Below the pieces are notes generated by a model. It saw only the letters and a list, made by a program, of their open reading frames with translations. It had not been told where the DNA came from and did not search any database. From the NCBI GenBank assembly GCA_030549205.1, contig JAUKTV010000001.1:1736001-1800000 (forward strand): DNA of 64,000 nt, read 5' to 3'. The position numbers and the translations under genes are program-made. Shown piece by piece: positions 45,289 through 57,256 of this stretch (the first letter of the stretch is position 1; every line of letters begins with the position of its first letter). Origin of the DNA: Apiosordaria backusii (Eukaryota; Ascomycota; Sordariomycetes; Sordariales; Lasiosphaeriaceae).

Positions 45289-45722
45289 TTGCCGGCTGCT
45301 GGGTTCGAGGGGTCTCGGAACGGCTTGTTCGGTTTCGACTTGAGTCGGGTGTTGGAGGTTTGGTGGTGAGCGGTCTTAGCAGACACGGCGCAATGGGGGT
45401 CCTCGCTGAGCGCAATGACCGCCTTTGGAGCTGGAAATTTTGGGGACCCCTCGGTGGCGGCCGACTGGAGCGCCGAGCCGGGAATTTGCCGGGCGCTTGG
45501 CAAAGATTTTGGCGGGCGGCCAAAGAATTCGAGATTTCGGGGCCCCAGATTCAAGCATCTTCTTGTTGCCGCACCCCATCCACTTTGCATGGGCCGAAAT
45601 CCCACCACTTGCGCGCTTTCTTTTTGTTACACTTTCCGCTGATGTCTGTTGTCGGCTTCAATAATTCCACTTCTCCTCGCGCCTGTCTAGGGCCGGCCAG
45701 TTTCACAGCAGCCAAAATAATC
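45289..45722. promoter_or_regulatory. Bidirectional promoter region uS11m / TIM44
   Basis: 434 bp separate the two divergent start codons of two mitochondrial genes. The frame upstream of the TIM44 ATG happens to stay open, but its translation does not look like protein and has no targeting signal, so I keep it as promoter/leader. Confidence 0.6.
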
Positions 45723-47395
45723 ATGAACGCCTCACGGCAAATCCAGAGGCTGTCGCCTGCTGCTCCATTGCGGGCATCGGCCCTCCACAACATCGCCAGC
45801 AACAATGGTGTTGTGCCAGCACAAATTCGTCTCCTTTCGAGCCAGACATCCCACATCCAGACCGGACTACGGCGATCATCCACACCCCCCTCCCTCCAGC
45901 AACAACCCCTCCTCCGATCGACCTTCCTCCCCAGCTCGCTCAGGCCAGAGTCACTATCATCAACACACACCCGGTCGTTCCATGCCTGCTCTAGGTCACA
46001 AAAGTCCGAAGACGAGAAGGAACGCAAGGTACCAGTAGAAGAGAAGGAGAAGGAACCAGAACCCAAGGAGGAGGCTAAAGAAGAAGCCAAGGAGGAGGAA
46101 GCCAAGGAGAAGAAAGAGGGTGAGGGTGAGGAGTCTGAAGGCAAGGAGAAAGAGAAGGGAAAGAAGGGCGATGCACCACCTCCCCCACCACACGGCGACA
46201 AGACCCCATGGCAGGTTTTCCTGGACACCATGCAGAGCGAATTCAAGCAATCCAAGGAGTGGAATGAGTCAACCAAGGCCCTCTCGGCTGGAGCTACTGA
46301 GTTTATCGAGAGCGAGAAGGTCCGCAAGGCGCGTGAGGCGTACGAGGCTACTACCGGTGCCGTCACGAACACTGCTGCGACGGTTGTCAAGTCCACCGCC
46401 GGAGCTATCGGCAAGGGTGCCCAGTGGACCTGGGAGACCCGCGCCATGAAGGGTGTGAGAAAGGGTGCCAACATTACTGGTGAGGTCCTCGACAAGGCTA
46501 CTAAGCCAATCCGTGAGACCGAGGCGTACAAGAATGTCAAGGATGTCATCGACGATGGTAGCAGCTCCAGATACGGCGGTTGGGTTGACAAGGAGGAGCG
46601 GAGGAGACGGAAAGAGGAGCTGGAGAAGAACAGACCAATTCATGAAATCCATGAGGAGGACCCCAAGTAAGTCTTTCTGTTTCCAAGGTTGAACCACATC
46701 CAGCTAATCGTTTGTTCAGCGCTGGAACCAACGTAACTCTTCATAAGGATGCTGCGTGGAAGGAAGCTTGGCGCGAGTTCCGCGACTCCAACAAGATGAT
46801 GCAAAGCGTTTTTGGCCTCAAATCTGTCTATCAAGAGTCCGAGAACCCCTTGATCTCCACCGCGCGCAGCATCACCGATCGTGTTGCCGGCTTCTTCGCC
46901 GAGAACGAGGCCGCCATGGTTATCAAGAAGATCCGCACCATGGACCCTGCCTTCCAGATGGAGACCTTCCTCCAAGAGCTTAGAGAGTACATCCTCCCCG
47001 AAGTCCTCGATGCCTACGTGAAGGGAGACGTGGAGACCCTCAAGCTCTGGCTCTCCGAGGCACAATACTCTGTCTACGAGGCCCTAACCAAACAGTATTT
47101 GCAAAACGGACTCAAGTCTGACGGCCGCATCCTTGACATCAGGGGTGTGGATGTCCTTAAGGCGCGTATGCTTGACCCCGGCGAGATTCCGGTGTTTGTT
47201 ATTACCTGCCGGACGCAGGAGGTGCACGTCTACCGTAATGCGAAGACTGGCAAGTTAGCAGCTGGTATGGAGGACAAGGTCCAGCTTGTCACCTACGCTA
47301 TTGGCATCACCAGAATTCCTGAGGATGTCACCAACCCAGAGACTAGAGGTTGGCGGTTGATTGAGATGCAGAAGAGCGGAAGAGAGTGGCATTAA
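45723..47395 (+). CDS. tim44: Mitochondrial import motor subunit TIM44
   Basis: Two exons: 45723-46666 and 46720-47395 (53-nt intron), 539 aa. TIM44 tethers mtHsp70 to the TIM23 channel on the matrix side. The N-terminal 100 residues are Arg/Ser-rich with no acidic residue early on, a matrix presequence. A highly charged Glu/Lys segment follows (about 98-145), then TPWQVFLDTMQSEF and the KSTAGAIGKGAQ-containing helical part. The C-terminal Tim44 domain (about 345-539) has WKEAWREFRDSN, FLQELREYILPEVLDAY and an ending WRLIEMQKSGREW. The intron splits the codon for Asn at PKNAGTNVTL. The start is the first Met of the presequence. Confidence 0.94.
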
Positions 47396-48191
47396 ATTGT
47401 CCAACTTTTTTTCTCCCTTCCTTTGTGTTATTTTATGGGAAAAGATCAAACTTGTATTATACGGATACGGCATCCGGGGAGAGGTCTGGAAACCTTGAGA
47501 TCTTTGGCCACAAATGCGGAAGAGATTTCATTTCTGGGGCGAGTTGCCAGTGTTTTTTTTTTTTCTTTTCTCGCTGTATAGAAGGGAAGGAGGGGGTGAG
47601 GCGCCTTGAGCATTTTCGACCACATGCAACACAAAACAAACGAACAACACCACTCTAAAATTTTGGCGGGAACCGGAGGAAGGGAGGGACGGGACGGTGG
47701 AACCAGCGAGCATCTATCGATATGTGTTTCATGATGCAAAATAACCTTGTATTTTTTATTGTACATTAAAAGAAGCGAACCACTGCTTTATGAGTGGAAG
47801 TTTGGGAAGTGGAATGGGCCGGAAGAAGGGGCCTTGGACGAAGAGGCCTCGGACGAAGAGGCCTCGGACGAAGAGGCCTCGGACGAAGAGGCCTCGGACG
47901 AAGGGGCCTTGAAAGATGGGGGTAAAAGCGGGATGGGCAGGATGAGGAGGAGAACCACCCCTGTGTCACATCGAGGGGGGGAGAGAGAACAAACTGCGAA
48001 AGGAACCTGCCTGCCTGTCGAGCGGTTTTTCTGTTTCTCTCAATTTTATGCCTTTCTGGATAGACATTCATCCGTATGTGCAGTCATGTATGTGTTATCA
48101 GTTAATGAAGGCTAGAACAAATGATCAAAAAAATGTAAAATTCTCTGATGACGACGGGAGGCTGTTGGCCATTTTGTTTCTTCGATTTCTA
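47396..48191. other. Convergent 3' region of TIM44 and the spliced minus-strand gene
   Basis: 796 bp with no supported gene. It holds a poly-T/poly-pyrimidine tract at about 47552-47570 and the 15-bp minisatellite at 47825-47914. Confidence 0.6.
47825..47914. repeat. 15-bp minisatellite, six units
   Basis: Four identical units GAAGAGGCCTCGGAC (47840-47899) are flanked on each side by one variant unit (GAAGGGGCCTTGGAC at 47825-47839; GAAGGGGCCTTGAAA at 47900-47914). Each unit carries the palindrome GGCC. It lies 430 bp after the TIM44 stop and would keep a reading frame if transcribed, but no gene is supported there. Confidence 0.92.
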
Positions 48192-48838
48192 TCAAAGAAA
48201 CCTGAAATCAAAGAGCCTCGAGAGGATGTTCACAACGGTGGGGAACAGCTCAAAAGTCAGACCATCATCGACAGCCCTGTTCAAGTTGTCACCACTAAAA
48301 TAAATCGTAGTAACACTGGTATTATGATGCTGGTCATCACCGCCAGTGGTTGGGTTATTGCCACCAAGAACTTCCCTATCACCACCACCAATGGCCACCC
48401 AAACTAGTCTGAGGGCGGCGAGATGGTCGGCTGGGATGTCGTCTTTTTTGACTCCCATTTCGAGGAGGAGGTTTCGGCATCGGAAGTCTGTATGTACAGG
48501 ACATTTTATGTCAATCGGAGTGGGTTACATATCAAACATGAAAGGAAAGCTGATGAGTAGGGAAATATACATTCCATCTTGAACAGATCGTTAACTGTCC
48601 GAGGCATTTCATTGAGAAACAACTCATTGGGGCCCCACACGGTGATGAGTCGCTGGGTGAATATTTTGTTGTTGTTGTTCTTTGCTTGCCTGGGAGTGAC
48701 GATGTGTGTTAGCTTATAGGTATGATATTTGTGGTGGGAATTGAGATGGCGAGGCGGGAGAAGTCACTGGATGTCGTGGTTGGATCTGCGCAATATGGCC
48801 GGTGTGAATGGCTCTGGGATCATTGGGTAATTTTCCAT
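48192..48838 (-). CDS. Hypothetical protein, three exons (seen only after splicing)
   Basis: Exons 48838-48768, 48689-48571 and 48487-48192 give 161 aa; introns are 78 nt (branch CTAAC, acceptor CCCAG) and 83 nt (donor GTATAT, acceptor ACAG). The ATG lies in a good context (CCAAAATGG). The spliced frame reads like globular protein: PEPFTPAILRRSNHD, then FTQRLITVWGPNELFLNEMP and FRCRNLLLEMGVKKDD, and a hydrophobic HLAALRLVWVAIGG. The C-terminal 60 residues are Gly/Asn/Asp-rich and then hydrophobic. I do not recognise the family. No signal peptide. It converges on TIM44. Support is internal only: three frames joined by good splice sites without a stop. Donor 1 (GTGACT) is the weakest point. Confidence 0.55.
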
Positions 48839-51800
48839 TTTGGATGTGTGTGGGCTGGGATGGAGATTTTGGGAGGTAGGTAAGTGGTTTTTGGGGGATC
48901 TTTGGGGAAGGAAGTTGGAAATTGTTTGTGAGTTGGCTATAAAGTGTGAAAGTATATTGGTGTGTTAATTTATAGGTAGGTACCTAAGTTTAAACTTTCG
49001 AAGTTGAGGCTTTGTGTGGAAGGTAGAGAACCTACCCCTGAGAGTTGAGAAAAACTTGAAGGTTTAGAATCATGAACACCTCTCTTTACGGCTCTTGGTT
49101 TCATGATCTTCACTGTGGGATTATCTATGTCTTGAAGGCAATGCTACCTATGGTGCATTTGCGTTCTAGTAAGGCTACCTAGACTCGAAATAGAAAGACA
49201 TCAACGCGTAGAAGACAACTGAACTAGGTACCTACCCCTTTTCTAGGGCTAAAAAGAACATCTCTATCATCCAGTACTCCTATTTGGGTATGCTGCTGGT
49301 TTTTCCCATATCTCTCAGCAGGACATGATTTGGGAGCTCATACCGCCTCTGGCTCACTGTGTCGCCTTTGATCTTGATGATCTTTATTTACCTTGTCGTG
49401 GATAGCAACCTCGCCAATGCAGTGAGGTCAAAGTGACAGTTCTTGCCGTAGACTTGCATTCAGCCTCAAGCAAATGGGCTGTGTAAGAAAATCCGGGGAG
49501 CCTGAAACTTGATTGGAGTTTGTGTTTCCACCACAACAAGTCGTCCCTTCCCATGTTGGACAGCATGTGCCAAGCTCCTGCCCAAAACAGGTAGGAACGT
49601 CATCCCAGGGGGCAGCGGCGACTATGGGTCAATTTCAACAACACGAGAGAAGGCAGCGGCAACTTGACTCACTGATGACCTTCGTCTCGTATACGAAACG
49701 AAAATGAAGCCAACAACATGGATATCAAAAGTGAGTGGGCAATCTGAGAATGCTATGGTGTGAGTACGGGATCCGATGTAAGCCTCCCCCAATCATATGC
49801 ACACCGCACCATCCGACTCGAAATTAGAAACTGATTTTCTGACAGGTTGCAATTCTTGGATCCGTTCCTCTTGGCGCAGCGGGAATCACCTCATCGTGGG
49901 AGCATCTGCCGTGGGACAATGCAGAGACGCCACATATTCGATAACCAAGGCCCGGCTCTCCCTCCTGCAGTAGCCAGGACACGTTCAAGTGATGTTGTGG
50001 TAGGATTCGACATGCCCACACTGAGCAATTCCCATCAGGCACCTACGCTCCTATGGCGGGATGGTCTCACAAACGTGTGCAGCTGCAGGTGCTCAACACC
50101 TTCGGTGACCAGGTTCCATTGGCTAGGACCGGGTCCTCTGTGTTGCAGCGAGGCAAGTCGGAAGGAGCTGTCAGTTCTCGCTTTTGCTGTACCGTCGATC
50201 CTCGATCTGACTATGCCATTCAAAGAGTTAACCAAATACCGAATCCCAGGGAGCCCTCATAATCCCGACCCAAATTTCGATGTAACCCACCTCTCGACTC
50301 CCGATGTAAGAGGTCCTCCGAAACGGAACCACCGAGACCCACATTGCCGATGGCCCCGCTCCGAGCCCCGGACGTCCATCGGGTCCTGACTATGATGACC
50401 GAGAACTCATTGCATGATAGTACTGCAGGGATGCTTCCCTTCCGAGACCTTTCACCTGGTGGGGGTCCAAGCAGATCGTCGACGGCAAGCACGACGAAAG
50501 CTCTCAACAAACCTGGACACGGCTGCACTGGAGCATGCTGTGTCTGCGGGATTGGATAGCACCGGACCTTTCTCAACACACCTCCTTTTCAAATGCACTA
50601 CCCCACATTGGACATCAACCCTTCTCCTTGCACCACTGCAGCTGCATGGTGTGAAGACTTGTGCATCTCCTCAAGCCCATACCCTATCTCGCTGCCAATG
50701 TGTAACAGCAAAGATATCGATTTCCAATTTTAGGGGACAGCCCATTTGATCGCCACGGAACCAACCATTGAGGACCTGCCGCCAGTGGCTTGGGCTTGTC
50801 ACTCCTCGCTGAGTCCGCTCAACTGCCGGGCCACTAGGTCCATACGGCCTCGTGATGCTGATGATGATGAGAGAATGCAACCAAAAATCCTTTGCTGGCC
50901 GACTGCTTCTGGGGTGACACAAAGTCTATATATTTTCGCATGAGTACGACATCAGGTGCGTGTGATAGTAATGGCGGTGATAACGTGGACCAGGACAATG
51001 GAAAGTCTCCCTTGCCGGAATGTGGATACGACTCTAGCTGTCCGACACTCGGTACAAATTCCCAGGGAGCGAAAACAAGCTGTCTCTCTCCGCCACTCCG
51101 GAAACAAATCATATTCGAGCGTTTCGAAACACCGCACCGATTGGCGTCCATGACAGCGGGAAGTTATGGAGCAGAGGGAGTTTCCGGTCCATGTGGACTG
51201 TGCTTTTTCGGGCTTGTAGTCGGGAACGGTGCCCGAAGTTCGGCTGGCTGCTCGCCTGCCGCGGCTGGGAAAATGATCGATCTCCAGATTGATTACACCG
51301 CCGATGTGCTGATCCCGGATTCGGCTGGCGCCCATGCCACCCTATTCCTCACCGTGTGGTGTGAGTGGCAGTCAACAATACCGACAGGGGCAGAAGACCA
51401 ACCCAGATTCCGTTCTTGGCAGGCCCTAGGAATTCGAATATTGAAAAAAGCAATATGAATTTCATGACGGAGCACGCACACGCATTCGCTAGCGCTGGCC
51501 GGCCACACCGTCTCTTCCATGTGCAAGTGACAGATTACGAGAGTCTCCCTTCCCAATCCTGTTTTGTAAGCTCGGTCAACCTCTCATGATCATAACAAAG
51601 GCTGCCATCAGCCAACGCCGCAAAGCCTTACAAACCTTACGACGCTTACGTTAACCCACTTCACCTCAGCCGCATTGGTCCAAGTCTCATCTGGAAGGAA
51701 CCGGCTCCTTGGGACACAACGTGGCCCAGGTTTGAGACTTCTGTGCCACTCCCATCATCACGACCAGCCTCCAGGCTTTCCGTCTCGTGCCTCGCTTGTT

Positions 51801-53424
51801 GGGAGCCTCTTGTTGGGGGACAGCCAACTTGCCCGTTGCAAAGATCACCTTCTTCTTACACCGCCCATACACTCCTCCATTTCCTCTGGCATCTTCAGTC
51901 ACCTCATCCCTCCAGTCGGTCTTGTCAACTAGCCGTCCTCGGATCTTTTCCCAATATATTTCCACGCCTGGTCTTTTTGCCCCTCCCCACCGGCGCCAAA
52001 CATAGAGCCCTTCTACCCCAAAATCACGGCTGACGGATTCGTGTTCGGGTCCGGCGGCGTGTCGTTCAAGGTGATCTTTTGTACGTTCGTACGACACTCT
52101 GTCCGTTTGACGTGTCACATAAGAAGAGCCACGGATTCTATCAGACTGGCCCAAGCTCTGAAAAGGCACGGCAAACTCTCATGTTGTGCTTGTATTTGTC
52201 ACGTCCGCAGAAACCAAGCAAACATCTCTGAGCAGCCGTCTCTACTGTTGGTCGGAACCACCGGCTTCGGAGGTTTGAAGTACGCGGCAGGCGACCCGAG
52301 AGGCTCTTTTGGAGGGTGAGAGTGAAATCAGCCCAGCCCAGTAAGTTGCTTGGATGACAGAATTGGTTCACCCAGTTCATCTATCCTGTCCCACTGTTCG
52401 CTCTGTTAGCCTTGCGGTGACGGAGAATATAAGTTGACACACAGGCGGGCTCTGTGGATCACGACTTACGCGATAGGTGTGTCTTGTTAAACCTTCCCAG
52501 TCGGTGACAAGCGGAGGCAAGAGGACGGGAGAGACATTGAAGAAGGAGTGATCCGGACGCTGCTTTGTTTGCGGTCTCGTCTTGCATCTGCAGGTTTCGT
52601 AGGACTGGGAACACATAGCAAGGAACCCACCATCCCTTACTTGGCCCAATCCAGGCTCAACACGCGATTTGGTCTACAGACATTTTCGGGAGAAACGTCC
52701 TGACTTGTTGGTGTGAAAGTCCCAAGGCTGTTTTCTACTAGTGCCTTGAAGTTTCCCTATCTAGACAAGCTTTCTCTGCATTTCTCGCGCGGCACAACAC
52801 AAACATCACATTGTTTCCCTTGTCTCAGATTTTCGGACGGAAGATCCCTCCTCTGCCACTGCCACGGGTTTCTTCTTTGAGCACCTTTTTTTGCGGGCGA
52901 TAGCTTAGCACGTGCCTTTGTTGGGTGTGCGTGTACTGGTGTTGTCTTTCCTCAACTGAGACCTGCGATAGGGCCGCGGCTTTCACCTTCAGAGGTCCGC
53001 TTCGGTGTGCGGGCAGTGATTCAAAGGAAAGAGCGAGGAAGGGAACCCCGACGGAGGAGATTGGGCGGTGGAACATACCCTTTTTACCTTTCGGCAATAA
53101 CGAACCGTGGACCGATCTGAATCATCTGGAAGGGTTGCCTCTTTCTTCGCCTCCTTCACGGCTTACCTACTTTTACCACACACTTCCGACAACTGCAAGG
53201 TCAACTTCCTCGTGTCATTCCAGGCTTCGGCATACCATCAACTTCAAGACGCTCGACAAGAGGAGCCGGTTCCATCTTTAGTTGAGAAGGCCATTCATCG
53301 CTCAACCCGTCGATTAGCCACCTGGCATCCACTTCTTTATTTCTCAATCACAACTTCCAATTAGTTACACAGCCAATCCCAATATCTCTCCTGGGCGCGG
53401 GAAACCTTCCCACCAACCTACAAA
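48839..53424. other. 4.6 kb gene-poor region upstream of HMT1
   Basis: No exon that looks like conserved protein was found on either strand. 48839-49300 is AT-rich and has two TAGGTACCTA palindromes (48977-48986 and 49225-49234). A CPC1/GCN4-type TGACTCA lies at 49665-49671. 49700-52700 has balanced composition and only short, low-quality frames; a good donor/acceptor pair at about 49731 and 49843 exists but joins no convincing frames. 52700-53424 is pyrimidine-rich and is probably promoter and leader of the ABC transporter gene. Confidence 0.5.
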
Positions 53425-56400
53425 ATGGCAGACCCATACGACGCCGACATACCCCCCACCTCCAACCCATCGCCCCTTCGGCACCTCCTCACCTCCCTCC
53501 ACTACGGCTACCCAGCTGCCGTTTTTATCTACTACACCATCTCGTCCACCATCGCAGTATGCACGCTCCAAACCCGGTCCATCACCGAGTCCAGAGATCA
53601 CCCCCGCCGGCGATTCATATCCTGGCTGCTAATGCTAGCAATCCTTAGCTACTTTGCCCAGCTGGGGAACTTGCTTTTTGAGGCTATCACCGAAGATAAA
53701 TTCCCGCCGGCGGATCAGGATGTTATCATTGGATTACTCAGCTGTGCGCTGGTGTTTGGGGTGCAGTTTGCGGGGCTTTGGGAGGCGGAGAAGGCGGTGG
53801 TGTTGTGGCCGTATATGGGGAGTGTGGGGATGGGGATGGGTTTTGAGCCGGTTTTGGTTTGGTTGAGCTGGAAGACTAGGTCCCCGGAGGAAGGGGCGTT
53901 GGGGTTTAGGGAGGTGTTTGATTTGTGCGCGGCGGGTGGGAGGTATGTGGCGTTTGGGTTAGTGTTGGGGTTTTATTTTGAGGGGATTTGGAGTGGGAGG
54001 AGGAGGGAGAGGGGAAGTGATATGGAGAGACAGGGGTTGTTGAATAAGACGAATGGACATGTGAATGGGGTTGAGTCGGATGGGGAGGATGGGCAGCAAG
54101 GGAGTGGGTATGGGGCTACGTCGGATAGTTCGACGGATGCTAGTCAGAGTCCGACGACTGATGCGGTTGAGTCTCCGTGGGAGAGGAGGGAGAGGCAGGC
54201 TAATGAGGCGATGGAGAAGAGGTTGAAGGAGAAGGGGAATTGGGTCACGTATGCGAAGAGCTTTTTGGTATGTTTTGGGACATGATATCTGGTGGGTGGA
54301 GATGAAGCTAACATGATGGGTACAGGTTTTCTTTCCCTACGTCTGGCCGGTCAATCATCGATCACTTCAAATTCGGGTTGTATTGGTCGGAGTTTGCTTG
54401 CTCGCGATGAACGCTATCAATGTTTTGATCCCACGGCAGATGGGCATCATTCTGGACAGCCTGGCTGGCGAAAATGACAAGAACCCCTGGACCGAGGTCA
54501 TCATCTTTGCTGGCCTGAAGTTGATAGCGTCTGAGGCAGGCCTTTCCCTCTTGCGACAGTGGCTCTGGATCCCGGTTGAGTATTATTCCTTCGATGCTAT
54601 GAGCACGGCGGCATACTCCCACGTCCTCAACCTCTCGTCCGATTTCCACGACTCGAAGAGCTCTTCCGATATCATGATGGCTATTCAGTCAGGTCAAAGC
54701 ATCTCCAACATGCTCGAATCGATCTGCTTCCAGGCGGTGCCTATGCTGATCGATATGACGGTCGCATTCATCTACCTGTCGTATACGTTTGGACCATACG
54801 AGGGCTTTATCACCATTGCTACGGCAGCCGTGTTCTTGTATATCGCCACTCGGATGATTTCGAAACTGAAGACTGCGAGGAGAGGGGAGGTTAGTGCTTG
54901 GTTTAAGGAGCACTATGTCCGACAGGCTGGTATTCAAGGGTGGTCGACGGTTACTTGCTTTAATCAGGTTGGCCACGAGGAGGCGAGGTACTCGGAGGCT
55001 GTCAAGGACCGTGTGTCCAAGTCACAAAAGGTGTATTTTGGCTATGTGGTTGCTTACGCTTTCCAGTTCTTGGTGTTGCTATCTGGTTTGCTTGCCGGCG
55101 CTTTTCTGGCGGTTTACCAGATTACGCACCACCAAGTCACTCCCGGAAAGTTCATCATGTTGCTGACGTACTGGGCTCAGTTGGTGGCGCCGCTTACCTT
55201 CTTTGCTGGCTTGGGCAAGACGATAAGCAAGGATCTTATCCACGCCGAGCAGCTGTTGGAGATTATGCAGACGAAGCCGACGATCGAGAACAAGGAGGGG
55301 GCGCCGCCGCTGCATTTTACGGGCGGGCGGGTCAAGTTCGAGAATGTTTGTTTCTCGTACGACAAGAAGAAGGAGATTTTGAAGAATATCGACTTTGAGG
55401 CGACGCCGGGGATGACGGTTGCTTTTGTAGGGGCGACGGGGGCTGGGAAATCGACGATTTTGAAGCTGCTGGATCGGTTCTATGATGTGACCAAGGGAAG
55501 CATCAAGATTGATGGGCAGGATATACGGGATGTGGATTTGTTTAGGTATGTGCGGAAGAGAGACGATTGGGGCAATGGGGATGGGACTGACATGAAAACA
55601 GCCTGAGAGGACAAATCGGGATTGTTCCGCAGTCTCCGATTCTGTTTGACGATACGATTATGAACAATGTCCGGTATGCGAAGCTCACCGCGACGGATGA
55701 GGAGGTCCATGAGGCGTGCAAGGCTGCTAGTATCCATGAGCAAATCATGGGATTCTCGGATGGGTATAATACTCGTGTTGGGGAGCGTGGGGTGAAACTT
55801 TCTGGCGGCGAGCTGCAGAGAGTGGCGATTGCAAGGGCGATCTTGAAGAGGCCGGCGATTGTGCTTCTGGATGAGGCTACTAGTGCGGTTGATACCGAGA
55901 CGGAGCAGAAGATTCAAGAGGCGCTGAGAACGCTTTGCCAGGGAAGGACGACTTTTATTGTTGCGTAAGTTTTCTTGCGTTGAGGGGTTTGTGAGTGACT
56001 GCTGACAGTGATGAACAGGCATCGACTTTCCACCATTATGAACGCTGACCGGATTATTGTCGTTGGCGGGGGAGAGATTGTCGAGCAGGGGAGTCATGAG
56101 GAGCTGATTCTGCAAGAGGACGGCAAGTACGCCGAACTCTGGTCGAAGCAGATTTTTGTCAAGCCCAAGGATAGCAAGGATTCTACCACCGACAGCAGCA
56201 AGCCGGCTGTGAAGGGCCGGAAAGCGCCGAATATCGTCAACGATTTGAGCCCTGAAGCTACCAACTCGGTGCTCGCCAAAGTGACGAATAAGCCGGCGCA
56301 GACGAATGGAGATGCAACGACCAAAGATTCCGACAACACCGGCAATGGGTCTGCTGGTTCAGAGAACACCAAACCTGCGAATGGTTCAGCGATCAACGGG

Positions 56401-57256
56401 CACAAAAAAGAGGTATGATTGATAGAATCCCGTTTGCACTGAAAGCAGTGTGTGCCGAAATATATTTTATGAGATATAGTCGGATATACATATAATTTTG
56501 GTGATTCGGGGTTCTATCATATCAGGGACTCTTTTCTAACCCGTGTAGGATACCTCGTTGTCGACATTGTCGAGCCGTCTGAAGCTTAACCCCAGTGCGC
56601 CAACCTTTACTCCTCGCATCTCTACCACCGCTCCGTCGAGCCCAATTAGAAAAGTTGTCGATCGATCATTTGGTGTTCCGGGCAACGCTAGCCCACGGAT
56701 TATGCCTTCGGCTCCTGCTCCTCCACCCTCTCCTGTTGCCCTTCCTCGTTGTCTTGTTCCGCCGGCTGGTGCCATCCCGCCGAATCATCATGTCCAGTTC
56801 TTTGCCACGCCCGTGGTTATGGTTCCTGCTGGGGCGACGCCTTATCAGTTGTTTCCATCTTCTTCGTCGCTGGGGATGAGACACACGCAGGCAGGGGGGC
56901 AGGGCTTGAGGCAGGACGCCAAGCAACAGTACTGGGGGAAGACCACAACGACAATGATGGGCATGGGTATGACGACCCCGAAGAAACCGAGACTAGACTG
57001 GAAGTCGATCTCGCCGCGGACGCCTGAGACAGATGAAGAAAAGGGCAAGGAGAATAGTGCGGGATCGTCGAGGACTTGCTGTGATGATGGGGCGGAGAAG
57101 GATATGGAAAAAGGTGGTGGTGATGAAAAGGGAGGAGAGACAAGGGGATATTTTCCGTTTTATTCGAGGAGGATTCAGAGCAAAAGTGAACCGAGTGGTT
57201 CTGGGGGTTGTGAGAGGGGGGCAAGTCGATCGGGTACCGAGGTTGAAGAGGGGTGA
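53425..57256 (+). CDS. hmt1: HMT1-type vacuolar ABC half-transporter, possible PAM2-bearing long form
   Basis: Exons 53425-54267, 54326-55545, 55602-55964 and 56019 onwards. It is an ABCB-type half transporter like fission yeast Hmt1 (vacuolar membrane, thiol-conjugated metal export). An extra N-terminal membrane domain with about five helices (1-185) is followed by an acidic linker, six core helices (about 285-590) and one nucleotide-binding domain: Walker [10 protein letters not shown] (650-658), signature LSGGE (754-758), Walker B IVLLDEAT (around D778). If translation stops at 56418 the protein is 941 aa. But the stop lies inside GAG|GTATGA, a good donor. A 136-nt intron (56413-56548; branch CTAAC, acceptor TAG) would join exon 56549-57256 in frame and give 1175 aa with a perfect PAM2 motif at 951-962. 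Which form is made is unknown. Confidence 0.9.
56549..57256 (+). other. Candidate fifth HMT1 exon encoding a PAM2 motif
   Basis: An open frame of 235 codons with no ATG near its start begins right after CTAACCCGTGTAG, a textbook acceptor. The first 22 residues hold [12 protein letters not shown], which fits the PAM2 consensus LNxxAxxFxP used to bind the MLLE domain of poly(A)-binding protein. The rest is Pro/Ser-rich, then Lys/Glu/Gly-rich and disordered. The lack of a start codon argues that it belongs to the upstream transporter; its own C-rich-to-G-rich profile is what an independent gene would show. Confidence 0.6.

Noticed and set aside
45279..45722. Open frame running upstream of the TIM44 ATG (would give a longer protein)
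   Set aside because: The added residues do not look like protein and would hide the mitochondrial presequence at the N-terminus; it overlaps the uS11m promoter.
50892..51458. 188-codon plus-strand open frame in the 4.6 kb gap
   Set aside because: Composition and sequence do not resemble conserved protein, and there are no paired splice sites or leader.
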